Of a stretch of DNA of 64,000 bases, positions 22,901 through 35,608 are shown piece after piece (the first letter of the stretch is position 1; the number at the start of each line of letters is the position of its first letter). The DNA lies in NCBI RefSeq assembly GCF_000003195.3, contig NC_012875.2, positions 21,678,842 through 21,742,841 of the forward strand, read 5' to 3'. Both the position numbers and the translations under genes were made by a program. This DNA comes from Sorghum bicolor (taxonomy: Eukaryota > Streptophyta > Magnoliopsida > Poales > Poaceae). A model generated the notes under the pieces. That model saw only the letters and a program-made list of their open reading frames with translations. It had not been told where the DNA came from and ran no database searches.

Positions 22901-25900
22901 TTTGCATGCAACGTACCATATGTTAAGATAGGTGCATAGTTTGCGCCTAATGCACCATAGTCTAAGAAACCATTTTGGACGCACAAGTTGGTACTCTTGG
23001 GTGAAGAGGCTCAAGTGGAAGCTTAGTTCGGTCAGTTTGGAGATAGTGCTAATCCATATTCAAGGTAGATGCATGGTTTGCATGGAACATACCATATGCT
23101 TGGAAATCAGTTTGGATGCACCCGATGGAACTCCTTGATGACGTGTGTCATATGGAATCTCGCTTCGGTCCATTTGGAGACATTGTTAGTTTCAGTGCAA
23201 GATAGGTGCAAGGTTTGCATATAATGCAGCATAGGCTAAGAAACCATTTTGGATGCACCCGATGGTACTCCTTGGTAAAAGGCTCAAATGAAAGCTCAGT
23301 TTGGTCTATTTGGAGATAGTGCTAATCTTGATGTAAGATAGATGCACGGTCTGCATGGAACGTACCATATGCTTAGAAATTAATTTTTACACACCCGATA
23401 GAACACCTTGATGACGTGTGTCATCTGGAATGTCACTTTGGTGTGCTTAGAGATAGTATTAGTTTTGGTGCAAGATATATGCACGGTTTGCGCCTAATGC
23501 ACCAAAGTCTGAGAAACCATTTTGGAAACACCTGTTGGTACTCCTAGGTGAAGAGGCTCAAGTGGAGGCTCGGTTCGCTCTGTTTAGAGATAGTGCTAAT
23601 TTTGATGTAAGATAGGTGCACGATTTGCATGGATCATACCATATGCTCAGAAATCAATTTGGACGCACCAGATGGAACTCCTAGATGACATGTGTCATAT
23701 GGAATCTCACTTCGGTCCGTTTAGAGACAGTGTTATTTTTAGTGCAAGATAGGTGCACAGTTTGCACCTACCATAGGATAAGAAACCATTTTGGACACAC
23801 CCGATGGTACTCCTAGGTCAAGGGGCTCAAGTGAAAGCTCGATTTGGTCTCTTTGGAGATAGTGCTAATCTTGATGCATGATAGATGCACGGTTTGCATG
23901 GAACATACGATATGCTCAGAAACCAATTAGGACGCACCTGATATAACTCTTTATGATTTGTGTCATATGGAATGTTGCTTTGGTTCGTTTAGAGACAGTG
24001 TTAGTTTTGGTAGAAGATATGTGCACGGTTTACGCCTAATGCACCATAGGCTAAGAATCAATTTTAGACGCACCCGATGGTACTCGTAGTTGAAGAGGCT
24101 CAAGTGGAGGCTCGATTTGGTCTGTTCGAATATAGTGCTAATCTTGATGCAAGATAGTTGCACAGTTTGCATGTAGCGTACCATATGTTAACAAATCAAT
24201 TTGGACGCACCTAATGGAACTCCTAGACAACGTGTGTCATATGGAATCTCGCTTCGGTCTGTTTGGAGACAATGTTAGTTTCGGTGCAAGATAGGTGCAT
24301 AGTTTGTGCCTAAGGCACCATAGTCTAAGAAACCATTTTTGACACCCCTGTTTGTACTCCTAGATGAAGAGGCTCAAGTGGAAGCTCGGTTCGCTCTGTT
24401 TGGAGATAGTGCTAATCTTGATGCGAGATAGGTGCACGGTATGCATGTAACAAACCATATGCTTGGAAATCAATTTGGATGCACCCGATGGAACTCGTTG
24501 ATGACATGTGTCATATGGAATCTCACTTTGGTCTGTTTAGAAACAGTGTTAGTTTCGGTCCAAGATATGTGCATGGTTTGCGCCTAATGCACCATAGTCT
24601 AAGAAACCATTTTGGAAGCACTTGTTGGTACTTCGGTGAAGAGGCTCAAGTGGAAGCTCGGTTTGATCTATTTGGAGATAGTGCTAATCTGATGCAAGGT
24701 AGGTGCATGATTTGCAAGGAACATACCATATGCTTAGAAATCAATTTGGACGCACCCAATGGAACTCCTAGTAGATGTGTGTCATATGGAATCTTGCTTC
24801 GGTCCGTTTGTAGACATTGTAAGTTTTAGTGCAAGATAGGTGCACAGTTTGCGCCTAATGCACCATAGTCTAAGAAACCATTTTGGACGCACAAGTTGGT
24901 ACTCTTGGGTGAAGATGCTCAAGTGGAAGCTTGGTTCGGTCAGTTTGGAGATAGTGCTAATCCTTATGCAAGGTAGGTGCATGGTTTGCATGGAACATAC
25001 CATATGCTTGGAAATCAAGGATGCACCCGATGGAACTCCTTGATGACGTGTGTCATATGGAATCTCGCTTCGGTCCATTTGGAGACATTGTTAGTTTCGG
25101 TGCAAGATAGGTGCAAGGTTTGCATATAATGCAGCATAGGCTAAGAAACCATTTTGGAAGCACCTGTTGGTACTCCTAGGTGAAGAGGCCCAAGTGGAGG
25201 CTCGGTTCGGTGTGTTATTGTTAGTTTCGGTGCAAGATAGGCGCACAGTATTCACCTAATGCACCGTAGTCTAAGAAACCATTTTGGACGCATTTGTTGG
25301 TACTCTTAGGTGAAGGGGCTCAAGTGGATGCTCAGTTTGGTCTGTTTGGAGATAGTGCCAATCTTGATGCAAGATAGGTGCACGGTTTTCATGGAACATA
25401 CCAAATGCTTAGAAATCAATCTGGACGCACATGATGGAACACCTAGATGACGTGTGTCATACAAAATCTTGCTTTGGTCTGTTTGGAGACAGTGTTAGTT
25501 TTGGTGCAATATAGGTGCATGATTTGCATGGAACATACCATATGCTTGGAAATCAATTTGGATGCACCCGATGGAACTCCTTGATGACGTGTGTCATTTG
25601 GAATCTCGCTTCGGTCCATTTGGAGACATTGTTAGTTTCGGTGCAAGATAAGTGCATAGTTTGCACCTAATGCACCATAGTCTAAGAAACCATTTTGGAC
25701 GCATTTCTTGGTACTCCTAGGTGAAGGGGCTCAAGTGGATGCTAGGTTTGGTCTGTTTAGAGATAGTGCTAATCTTGATGCAAGATATGTGCACGGTTTG
25801 CGCCTAATGCACCAAAGTCTAAGAATCCAGTTTGGAAGCACCTGTTGGTACTCCTAGGTGAAGAGGCTCAAGTGGACGCTCGATTTGGTCTGTTTAGAGA

Positions 25901-26500
25901 TAGTGCTAGTCTTGACGCAAGATAGGTGCATGATTTGCATGGAACATACCATATGCTTGGAAATCAATTTGGATGCACCCGATGGAACTCCTTGATGACG
26001 TGTGTCATTTGGAATCTCGCTTCGGTCCATTTGGAGACATTGTTAGTTTCGGTGCAAGATAAGTGCATAGTTTGCACCTAATGCACCATAGTCTAAGAAA
26101 CCATTTTGGACGCATTTGTTGGGACTCCTAGGTGAAGGGGCTCAAGTGGATGCTAGGTTTGGTCTGTTTAGAGATAGTGCTAATCTTGATGCAAGATAGA
26201 TGCATGGTTTGCATGGAACATACGATATGCTTAGAAATCAATTAGGACGCACCTGATATAACTCCTTGATGATTTGTGTCATATGGAATCTTGCTTTGGT
26301 TCGTTTAGAGACAGTGTTAGTTTTGGTAGAAGATATGTGCACGGTTTATGCCTAATGCACCATAGTCTAAGAAACCATTTTAGACGCACCCGATGGTACT
26401 CGTAGTTGAAGAGGCTCAAGTGGAGGCTCGATTTGGTATGTTCGGATATAGTGCTAATCTTGATGCAAGATAGTTGCACAGTTTGCATGCAACGTACCAT
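16977..26500 (+). repeat. Higher-order block of 3.4-3.6 kb present three times
   Basis: Matching landmarks recur at 16977, 20399 and 23963 (spacings 3422 and 3564) and at 17487, 20901 and 24479 (3414 and 3578), about 25-26 monomers each. Copies are almost identical by eye, far closer than neighbouring monomers are to one another. Copies 1 and 3 share diagnostic variants that copy 2 lacks (for example GGTGCAATATAGG at 18511 and 25503) at a constant offset of 6992 bp from 17487 to at least 18781. Limits are approximate. Confidence 0.85.
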
Positions 26501-29500
26501 ATATTAAGAAATCAAATTGGACGCACCCAATGGAACCCAATGCAAGTTGACGTGTGCCATATGCAAGATAGGTGCACAGTTTGCGCCTAATGCACCATAG
26601 TCTAAGAAACCATATTGGATGCACTATTTGGTACTCTTGGGTGAAGAGACTCAAGTGGAAGCTTGGTTCGGTCAGTTTGGAGATAGTGCTAATCCTTATG
26701 CAAGGTATTGCATGGTTTGCATGGAACATACCATGTGCTTGGAAATCAATTTGGATGCCCCCGATGGAACTCCTTGACGATGTGTGTCATATGGAATCTC
26801 GCTTCGGTCCATTTGGAGACATTGTTAGTTTCGGTGCAAGATATGTGCACAGTTTGCACCTAATGCACCATAGTCTAAGAAACCATTTTGGACGAACCTG
26901 TTGGTACTTCGGTGAAGAGGCTCAAGTGGATGCTCGGTTTGGTCTGTTTGGAGATAGTGCTAATCTTGATGCAAGATAGGTGCATGATTTGCAAGGAACA
27001 TACCATATGCTTAGAAATCAATTTGGACGCACCCAATGGAACTCCTAGATGACGTGTGTCATTTGGAATCTTGCTTCGGTCCGTTTGTAGACATTGTAAG
27101 TTTTAGTGCAAGATAGGTGCACAGTTTGCGCCTAACGCACCATAGTCTAAGAAACCTTTTTGGATGCACTATTTGGTACTCTTGGGTGAAGAGGCTCAAG
27201 TGGAAGCTTGGTTTGGTCAGTTTCGAGATAGTGCTAATCCTTATGCAAGGTAGGTGCATGGTTTGCATGCAACATACCATATGCTCAGTTTGGTCTGTTT
27301 GGAGATAGTGCTAATCTTGATGCAAGATAGGTGCACGGTTTGCATGGAACATACCAAATGCTTAGAAATCAATCTGGACGCACATGATGGAACTCCTAGA
27401 TGACTTGTGTCATACAAAATCTTGCTTTGGTCTGTTTGGAGACAGTGTTAGTTTTGGTGCAAGATAGTTGCAAGGTTTGCACATAATGCAGCATTGCCTA
27501 GGAAACCATTTTGGACACACCCGATGGTACTCCTAGGTAAAAGGCTCAAGTGAAAGCTCGATTTGGTCTATTTGGAGATAGTGCTAATCTTGATGCAAGA
27601 TAGATGCACGGTCTGCATGGACGTACCATGTGCTTAGAAATTAATTTGGACACACCCGATCAACTCCTTGATGACGTGTGTCATATGGAATCTCGCTTTG
27701 GTGTGCTTAGAGATAGTATTAGTTTCAGTGCAAGATATGTGCACGGTTTGCGCCTAATGCACCAAAGTCTAAGAATCCAGTTTGGAAGCACCTGTTGGTA
27801 CTCCTAGGTGAAGAGGCTCAAGTGGACGCTCGATTTGGTCTGTTTAGAGATAGTGCTAGTCTTGACGCAAGATAGGTGCATGATTTGCATGGAACATACC
27901 ATATGCTTGGAAATCAATTTGGATGCACCCGATGGAACTCCTTGATGACGTGTGTCATTTGGAATCTCGCTTCGGTCCATTTGGAGACATTGTTAGTTTC
28001 GGTGCAAGATAAGTGCATAGTTTGCACCTAATGCACCATAGTCTAAGAAACCATTTTGGACGCATTTGTTGGGACTCCTAGGTGAAGGGGCTCAAGTGGA
28101 TGCTAGGTTTGGTCTGTTTAGAGATAGTGCTAATCTTGATGCAAGATAGATGCATGGTTTGCATGGAACATAGGATATGCTTAGAAATCAATTAGGACGC
28201 ACCTGATATAACTCCTTGATGATTTGTGTCATATGGAATCTTGCTTTGGTTCGTTTAGAGACAGTGTTAGTTTTGGTAGAAGATATGTGCACGGTTTACG
28301 CCTAATGCACCATAGGCTAAGAAACCATTTTAGACGCACCCGATGGTACTCGTAGTTGAAGAGGCTCAAGTGGAGGCTCGATTTGGTATGTTCGGATATA
28401 GTGCTAATCTTGATGCAAGATAGTTGCACAGTTTGCATGCAACGTACCATATATTAAGAAATCAAATTGGACGCACCCAATGGAACCCAATGCAAGTTGA
28501 CGTGTGCCATATGCAAGATAGGTGCACAGTTTGCGCCTAATGCACCATAGTCTAAGAAACCATATTGGATGCACTATTTGGTACTCCTGGGTGAAGAGGC
28601 TCAAGTGGAAGCTTGGTTCGGTCTGTTTCGAGATAGTGCTAATCCTTATGCAAGGTAGTTCATGGTTTGCATGGAACATACCATATGCTTGGAAATCAAT
28701 TTGGATGCACCCGATGGAACTCCTTGACGATGTGTGTCATATGGAATCTTGTTTCGGTCCATTTGGAGACATTGTTAGTTTCGGTGCAAGATATGTGCAC
28801 AGTTTGCACCTAATGCACCATAGTCTAAGAAAACCATTTCGGACGAACCTGTTGGTACTTCGGTGAAGGGGCTCAAGTAGAAGCTCGGTTTGATATGTTT
28901 GGAGATAGTGCTAATCTTGAAGCAAGATAGGTGCATGATTTGCAAGGAACATACCATATGCTTAGAAATCAATTTGGACGCACCCAATGGAACTCCTAGA
29001 TGACATGTGTCATATGGAATCTTGCTTCGGTCCGTTTGTAGACATTGTAAGTTTCAGTGCAAGATAGGTGCACAGTTTGCGCCTAATGCACCATAGTCTA
29101 AGAAACCTTTTTGGATGCACTATTTGGTACTCTTGGGTGAAGAGGCTCAAGTGGAAGCTTGGTTCGGTCAGTTTCGAGATAGTGCTAATCCTTATGCAAG
29201 GTAGGTGCATGGTTTGCATGGAACATACCATATACTTGGAAATCAATTTGGATGCACCCGATGGAACTCCTTGACGACGTGTATCATATGGAATCTCGCT
29301 TCGGTCCATTTGGAGACATTGTTAGTTTCGGTGCAAGATAGGTGCACAGTTTGCACCTAATGCACCATAGTCTAAGAAACCATTTTGGATGCACTTGTTG
29401 GTACTCCTAGGTGAAGGGGCTCAAGTGGATGCTCGGTTCGGTCCGTTTGGAGATAGTGCTAATCTTGATGCAAGATAGGTGCATGGTTTGAATGGAACAT

Positions 29501-30000
29501 ACCATATGCTTGGAAATCAATTTTGATGCACCCGATGGAACTCCTTGACGACGTGTGTCATATGGAATCTCACTTCGGTCCACTTTGAGACATTGTTAGT
29601 TTCGGTGCTAGATAGGTGCACAGTTTGCACCTAATGCACCATAGTCTAAGAAACCATTTTGGACGCACTTGTTGGTACTCCTAGGTGAAGTGGCTCAAGT
29701 GGATGCTCAGTTTGGTCTGTTTGGAGATAGTGCTAATCTTGATGCAAGATAGGTGCACGGTTAGCATGGATCATACCAAATGCTTGGAAATCAATCTGGA
29801 CGCACATGATGGAACTCTTAGATGACGTGTGTCATACAAAATCTTGCTTTGGTCTGTTTGGAGAAAGTGTTAGTTTTGGTGCAAGATAGGTGCACGGTTT
29901 GCACATAATGCAGCATAGGCTAAGAAACCATTTTGGACGCACCCGATGGTACTCCTAGGTAAAAGGCTAAAGTGAAAGCTCGATTTGGTCTATTTGGAGA
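26279..30000 (+). repeat. Higher-order duplication of about 1950 bp
   Basis: Segments beginning at 26279, 26454 and 26572 recur at 28229, 28404 and 28522, a constant offset of 1950 bp, about 14 monomers. A similar 14-monomer offset (1901 bp once the solo LTR is discounted) relates 15798 to 17699. Confidence 0.75.
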
Positions 30001-33000
30001 TAGTGCTAATCTTGATGCAAGATAGATGCACGGTCTGCATGGAATGTACCATGTGCTTAGAAATTAATTTGGACACACCCGACAGAACTCCTTGATGACG
30101 TATGTCACATGGAATCTCGCTTTGGTGTGCTCAGAGATAGTATTGGTTTCAGTGCAAGATATGTGCACGGTTTGTGCCCAATGCACCAAAGTCTAAGAAA
30201 CAATTTTGGAAGCACATGTTGGTACTCCTAGGTGAAGAGGCTCAAGTGGAGGCTCGGTTCGGTCTGTTTAGAGATAGTGCTAGTCTTGATGCAATATAGG
30301 TGCATGATTTGCATGGAACATACCATATGCTTGGAAATCAATTTGGATGCACCCGATGGAACTCCTTGATGACGTGTGTCATTTGGAATCTCGCTTCGGT
30401 CCATTTGGAGACATTGTTAGTTTCGGTGCAAGATAGGTGCACAGTTTGCACCTAATGCACCATAGTCTAAGAAACCATTTTGGACACATTTATTGGTACT
30501 CCTAGGTGAAGGGGCTCAAGTGGATGCTAGGTTTGGTCTGTTTGGAGATAGTGCTAATCTTGATGCAAAATAGATGCATGGTTTGCATGGAACATAGGAT
30601 ATGCTTAGAAATCAATTAGGACGCACCTGATATAACTCCTTGATGATTTGTGTCATATGGAATCTTGCTTTGGTTCGTTTAGAGACTATTAGTTTTGGTA
30701 GAAGATATGTGCACGGTTTACGCCTAAGGCACCATAGGCTAAGAAACCATTTTAGACGCACCCGATGGTACTCGTAGTTGAAGAGGCTCAAGTGGAGGCT
30801 CGATTTGGTATGTTCGGATATAGTGCTAATCTTGATGCAAGATAGTTGCACAGTTTGCATGCAACGTACCATATGTTAAGAAATCAAATTGGACGCACCC
30901 AATGGAACCCAATGCAAGTTGACGTATGTCATATGGAATCTTGCTTCGGTCCGTTTGGAGATAATGTTAGTTTCAGTGCAAGATAGGTGCATAGTTTGTG
31001 CGTAATGCACCATAGTCTAAGAAACCAATTTTGACACACTTGTTTGTTCTCCTAGATGAAGAGGCTCAAGTGGAAGCTCGGTTCGGTCTGTTTGGAGATA
31101 GTGCTAACCTTGATGCAAGATAGGTGCACGGTTTGCATGGAACATACCATATCGTTGGAAATCAATTTGGATGCACCCGATGGAACTTCTTGATGACGTG
31201 TGTCATATGGAATCTCACTTTGGTCTATTTAGAAATAGTGTTAGTTTCGGTGCAAGATATGTGCATGGTTTGCGCCTAATGCACCATAGTCTAAGAAACC
31301 ATTTTGGAAGCACATGTTGGTACTTCCGTGAACAATCTCAAGTGGAAGCTCGTTTTGATATGTTTAGAGATAGTGCTAATCCTAATGCAAGATAGGTGCA
31401 TGATTTGCAAGGAACATACCATATGCTTAGAAATCAATTTGGACGCACCCAATGGAACTCCTAAATGACGTGTGCCATATGGAATCTTGCTTCGGTCCGT
31501 TTGTAGACATTGTAAGTTTTAGTGCAAGATAGGTGCACAGTTTGCGCCTAATGCACCATAGTCTAAGAAACCATATTGGATGCACTATTTGGTACTCTTC
31601 GGTGAAGAGGCTCAAGTGGAAGCTTGGTTCGGTCAGTTTGGAGATAGTGCTAATCCTTATGCAAGGTATTGCATGGTTTGCATGGAACATACCATGTGCT
31701 TGGAAATCAATTTGGATGCACCCGATGGAACTCCTTGACGATGTGTGTCATATGGAATCTCGCTTCGGTCCATTTGGAGACATTGTTAGTTTCGGTGCAA
31801 GATATGTGCACAGTTTGCACCTAACGCACCATAGTCTAAGAAACCATTTTGGACGCACCTGTTGGTACTTCGGTGAAGAGGCTCAAGTGGAAGCTTGATT
31901 TGATATGTTTGGAGATAGTGCTAATCTTGATGCAAGATAGGTGCATGATTTGCAAGAAACATACCATATGCTTAGAAATCAATATGGACGCACCCAATGG
32001 AACTCCTAGATGACGTGTGTCATTTGGAATCTTGCTTCGGTCCGTTTGTAGACATTGTAAGTTTTAGTGCAAGATAGGTGCACAGTTTGCGCCTAACGCA
32101 CCATAGTCTAAGAAACCATTTTGGATGCACTATTTGGTACTCTTGGGTGAAGAGGCTCAAGTGGAAGCGTGGTTCGGTTAGTTTGGAGATAGTGCTAATC
32201 CTTATGCAAGGTAGGTGCATGGTATGCATGCAACATACCATATGCTTGGAAATCAATTTGGATGCACCCGATGGAACTCCTTGACGACGTGTGTCATATG
32301 GAATCTCGCTTCGGTCCATTTGGAGACATTGTTAGTTTTGGTGCAAGATAGGTGCACAGTTTGCACATAATGCACCATAGTCTAAGAAACCATTTTGGAC
32401 GCACTTGTTGGTACTCCTAGGTGAAGGGGCTCAAGTGGATGCTCGGTTCGGTCTGTTTGGAGATAGTGCTAATCTTGATGCAAGATAGCTGCAAGGTTTG
32501 CATGGAACATACCATATGCTTGGAAATCAATTTGGATGCACCCAATGGAACTCCTTGACGACGTGTGTCATATGGAATCTCGCTTCGGTCCGCTTGGAGA
32601 CATTGTTAGTTTCGGTGCTAGATAGGTGCACAGTTTGCACCTAATGCACCATAGTCTAAGAAACCATTTTGGACGCACTTGTTGGTACTCCTAGGTGAAG
32701 TGGCTCAAGTGGATGCTCAGTTTGGTCTGTTTGGAGATAGTGCTAATCTTGATGCAAGATAGGTGCACAGTTTGCATGGAACATACCAAATGCTTGGAAA
32801 TCAGTCTGGACACACATGATGGAACTCTTAGATGACATGTGTCATACAAAATCTTGCTTTGGTCTGTTTGGAGACAGTGTTAGTTTTGGTGCAAGATAGG
32901 TGCAAGGTTTGCACATAATGCAGCATAGGCTAAGAAACCATTTTGGACGCACCCGATGGTACTCCTAGGTAAAAGGCTCAAGTGAAAGCTCGATTTGGTC

Positions 33001-34482
33001 TATTTGGAGATAGTGCTAATCTTGATGCAAGATAGATGCACGGTCTGCATGGAACGTACCATGTGCTTAGAAATTAATTTGGACACACCCGATAGAACTC
33101 CTTGATGACGTCTGTCATATGGATTCTCGCTTTGGTGTGCTTAGAGATAGTATTAGTTTCAGTGCAAGATATGTGCACGGTTTGCGCCCAATGCACCAAA
33201 GTCTAAGAAACAATTTTGGAAGCACCTGTTGGTACTCCTAGGTGAAGAGGCTCAAGTGGAGGCTCGGTTCGGTCTGTTTAGAGATAGTGCTAGTCTTGAT
33301 GCAAGATAGGTGCATGATTTGCATGGAACATACCATATGCTTGGAAATCAATTTGGATGCACCCGATGGAACTCCTTGATGACGTGTGTCATTTGCAATC
33401 TCGATTCGGATCATTTGGAGACATTGTAAGTTTCGGTGCAAGTTAGGTGCACAGTTTGCACCTAATGCACCATAGTCTAAGAAACCATTTTGGACGCATT
33501 TGTTGGTAGTCCTAGGTGAAGGGGCTCAAGTGGATGCTAGGTTTGATCTGTTTGGAGATAGTGCTAATCTTGATGCAAGATAGATGCATGGTTTGTGTCA
33601 TATGGAATCTTGCTTTGGTTCGTTTAGAGACAGTGTTAGTTTTGGTAGAAGATATGTGCACGGATTACGCCTAATGCACCATAGGCTAAGAAACCATTTT
33701 AGACGCACCCGATGGTACTAGTAGTTGAAGAGGCTCAAGTGGAGGCTCGATTTGGTCTGTTCGGATATAGTGCTAATCTTGATGCAAGATAGTTGCATAG
33801 TTTGCATGCAAGGTACCATATGTTAAGAAATCAAATTGGACACACCCAATGGAACCCAATGCAAGATGACGTGTGTCATATGGAATCTCGCTTCGGTCCG
33901 TTTGGAGACAATGTTAGTTTTAGTGCAAGATTGGTGCATAGTTTGTGCGTAATGCACCATAGTCTAAGAAACCATTTTTGACACACTTGTTTGTACTACT
34001 AGATGAAGAGGCTCAAGTGGAAGCTCGGTTCGGTCTGTTTGGAGATAGTGCTAATCTTGATGCAAGATAGGTTCACGGTTTGCATGGAACATACCATATC
34101 CTTGGAAATCAATTTGGATGCACCCGATGGAACTCCTTGATGACGTGTGTCATATGGAATCTCACTTTAGTCTGTTTAGAAATACTGTTAGTTTCAGTGT
34201 AAGATATGTGCATGGTTTGCGCCTAATGCACCATAGTCTAAGAAACCATTTTGGAAGCACCTGTTGGTAGTTCGGTGAAGAGGCTCAAGTGGAAGCTCGA
34301 TTTGATATATTTGGAGATAGTGCTAATCCTGATGCAAGATAGGTGCATGATTTGCTAGGAACATACCATATGCTTAGAAATCAATTTGGACGCACCTAAT
34401 GGAACTCCTAAATGACGTGTGCCATATGGAATCTTGCTTCGATCCGTTTGTAGACATTGTAAGTTTTAGTGCAAGATAGGTG

Positions 34483-34487
34483 CACAG
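34483..34487. repeat. Target-site duplication CACAG of the Tat element (left copy)
   Basis: The right copy is 48906-48910. Joining the flanks restores an A-type monomer, AGGTGCACAGTTTGCGCC. The same uninterrupted sequence is seen at 52173-52190 in a paralogous copy. Confidence 0.95.
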
Positions 34488-35550
34488 TGTCGAGGGTATC
34501 AGTAAGGGGTACCCTAACCAACATACATAACGAGAGCACCCGTACATAAATCGAGGCCCCCGACTCGATGCCCCCCGATCGCATGCACGATTGTCGAGAC
34601 AAGACGACGCCTATAGCCTCGAACACGGAAAGAGCGTCGTGCGAATCAACAGGGGCTCGACCGAACAGCAGCTGTCGAATACGGAAACTGGCTCGTACGA
34701 ATCAACAAGCCTCGAGCGCAAGGACGCCGCCCACCGCCTGACGCGGGTATGGGAACCAGGGCATTTAATGCGCCTGTCGCGTTCTCACCTAACCCGACAG
34801 TCATAGGAAGCGTGATAGGGAGCAAGCACCCATCCAATCACCCCTTTTGCAGCCTTGTCCACCGGATGAGTCAGAGCTTGGCAGGGCGCAGCGAGGCGGA
34901 TGGGACGTCTCGTCACGACCCCCCTCGAGACGCCTAAAGTCAGCGCTCCAACAAGCAGGGCTTCACGCGGCGTCAGACCCTCGAGCAGGCACACTCCTTC
35001 CCTAAGAAGGGTCCTCGGTGAAAGATAGCGCCCCAACCACTCTGACGCGACTGAAGCCACGACGTATATGCGTGCCCACGGTTGTGCCGATCCAGAACGA
35101 CATGCAGAAGCCGGATTTAGGGGCACGCGTAATCATCATATAAGTACTGGGTAACAAGACGGCTCGAGGCCACGCCGGTACGGAAGTCTTGAGTAGGTCA
35201 GCGCGCCACACCCCTATCGACCCCTACTCTGTCACCTACGCATGTAACCTAGGTCTCCCCTTGGAACTATAAAAGGGGAAGCTCAGGAAAGGATGAGGGA
35301 CACAAGACATACGTAGAAGAGCAACCATACTTCATCTCCATCCATCCATACCATACCGACTTGTATTCACCCCTGTACAAGCACTTAGGTGCAAGATAAT
35401 AGAAACACCTCTCCCCCCCGCTGGACGTAGGGCCTTCTCTTGCCCGAACCTGGATAAATCTTTATGTCTTTTCTTGCATCACCATCTGGAAAGGAGAGCA
35501 CGCACAAGTTTTACTCGTTGGTGTGACCCCCCGGGGGGAAAATACCGACA
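34488..35550 (+). repeat. 5' LTR of the Tat element
   Basis: Starts TGTCGAGGG and ends ATACCGACA, giving TG...CA termini. It matches the 3' LTR along its full length. It carries a TATA box and many CTCGAGG-type motifs. Reading frames inside it have no recognisable domain. Confidence 0.95.
35268..35275 (+). promoter_or_regulatory. LTR TATA box (5' LTR)
   Basis: TATAAAAG in the context GGAACTATAAAAGGGG. It is repeated at 48627-48634 in the 3' LTR. Position two-thirds into the LTR is suitable for the element's own promoter, with transcription expected to start about 30 bp downstream. Confidence 0.75.
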
Positions 35551-35551
35551 G

Positions 35552-35569
35552 TTGGCGCGCCAGGTAGGG
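35552..35569 (+). promoter_or_regulatory. Primer binding site of the Tat element
   Basis: TTGGCGCGCCAGGTAGGG begins one base after the 5' LTR end, where the tRNA primer site for minus-strand synthesis belongs. I do not assign the tRNA. It contains the palindrome GGCGCGCC. Confidence 0.75.
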
Positions 35570-35608
35570 GTCCTGCGTGTTTTTCGCTGATTTCCCATCT
35601 CTTTCCAG

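Larger units (their letters stand above)
15793..34487 (+). repeat. 137-bp satellite array, block 4 (plus orientation)
   Basis: About 136 monomers, alternating A and B, with larger repeated blocks (described separately). Spacing checked at 30290 to 30427 is 137 bp. Recurrent reading frames of 60-116 codons on both strands arise because the monomer is stop-poor in some frames; they shift with indels and have no conserved start or domain. No gene is seen anywhere in this 18.7-kb stretch. Confidence 0.93.

Noticed and set aside
3691..34487. CRISPR-like array of regular repeats
   Set aside because: Units are contiguous 137-bp monomers with no unique spacers, in plant retrotransposon context.
34591..35211. 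Short frames on both strands in the Tat LTR
   Set aside because: Present in both LTRs with differing lengths after indels; no recognisable product.
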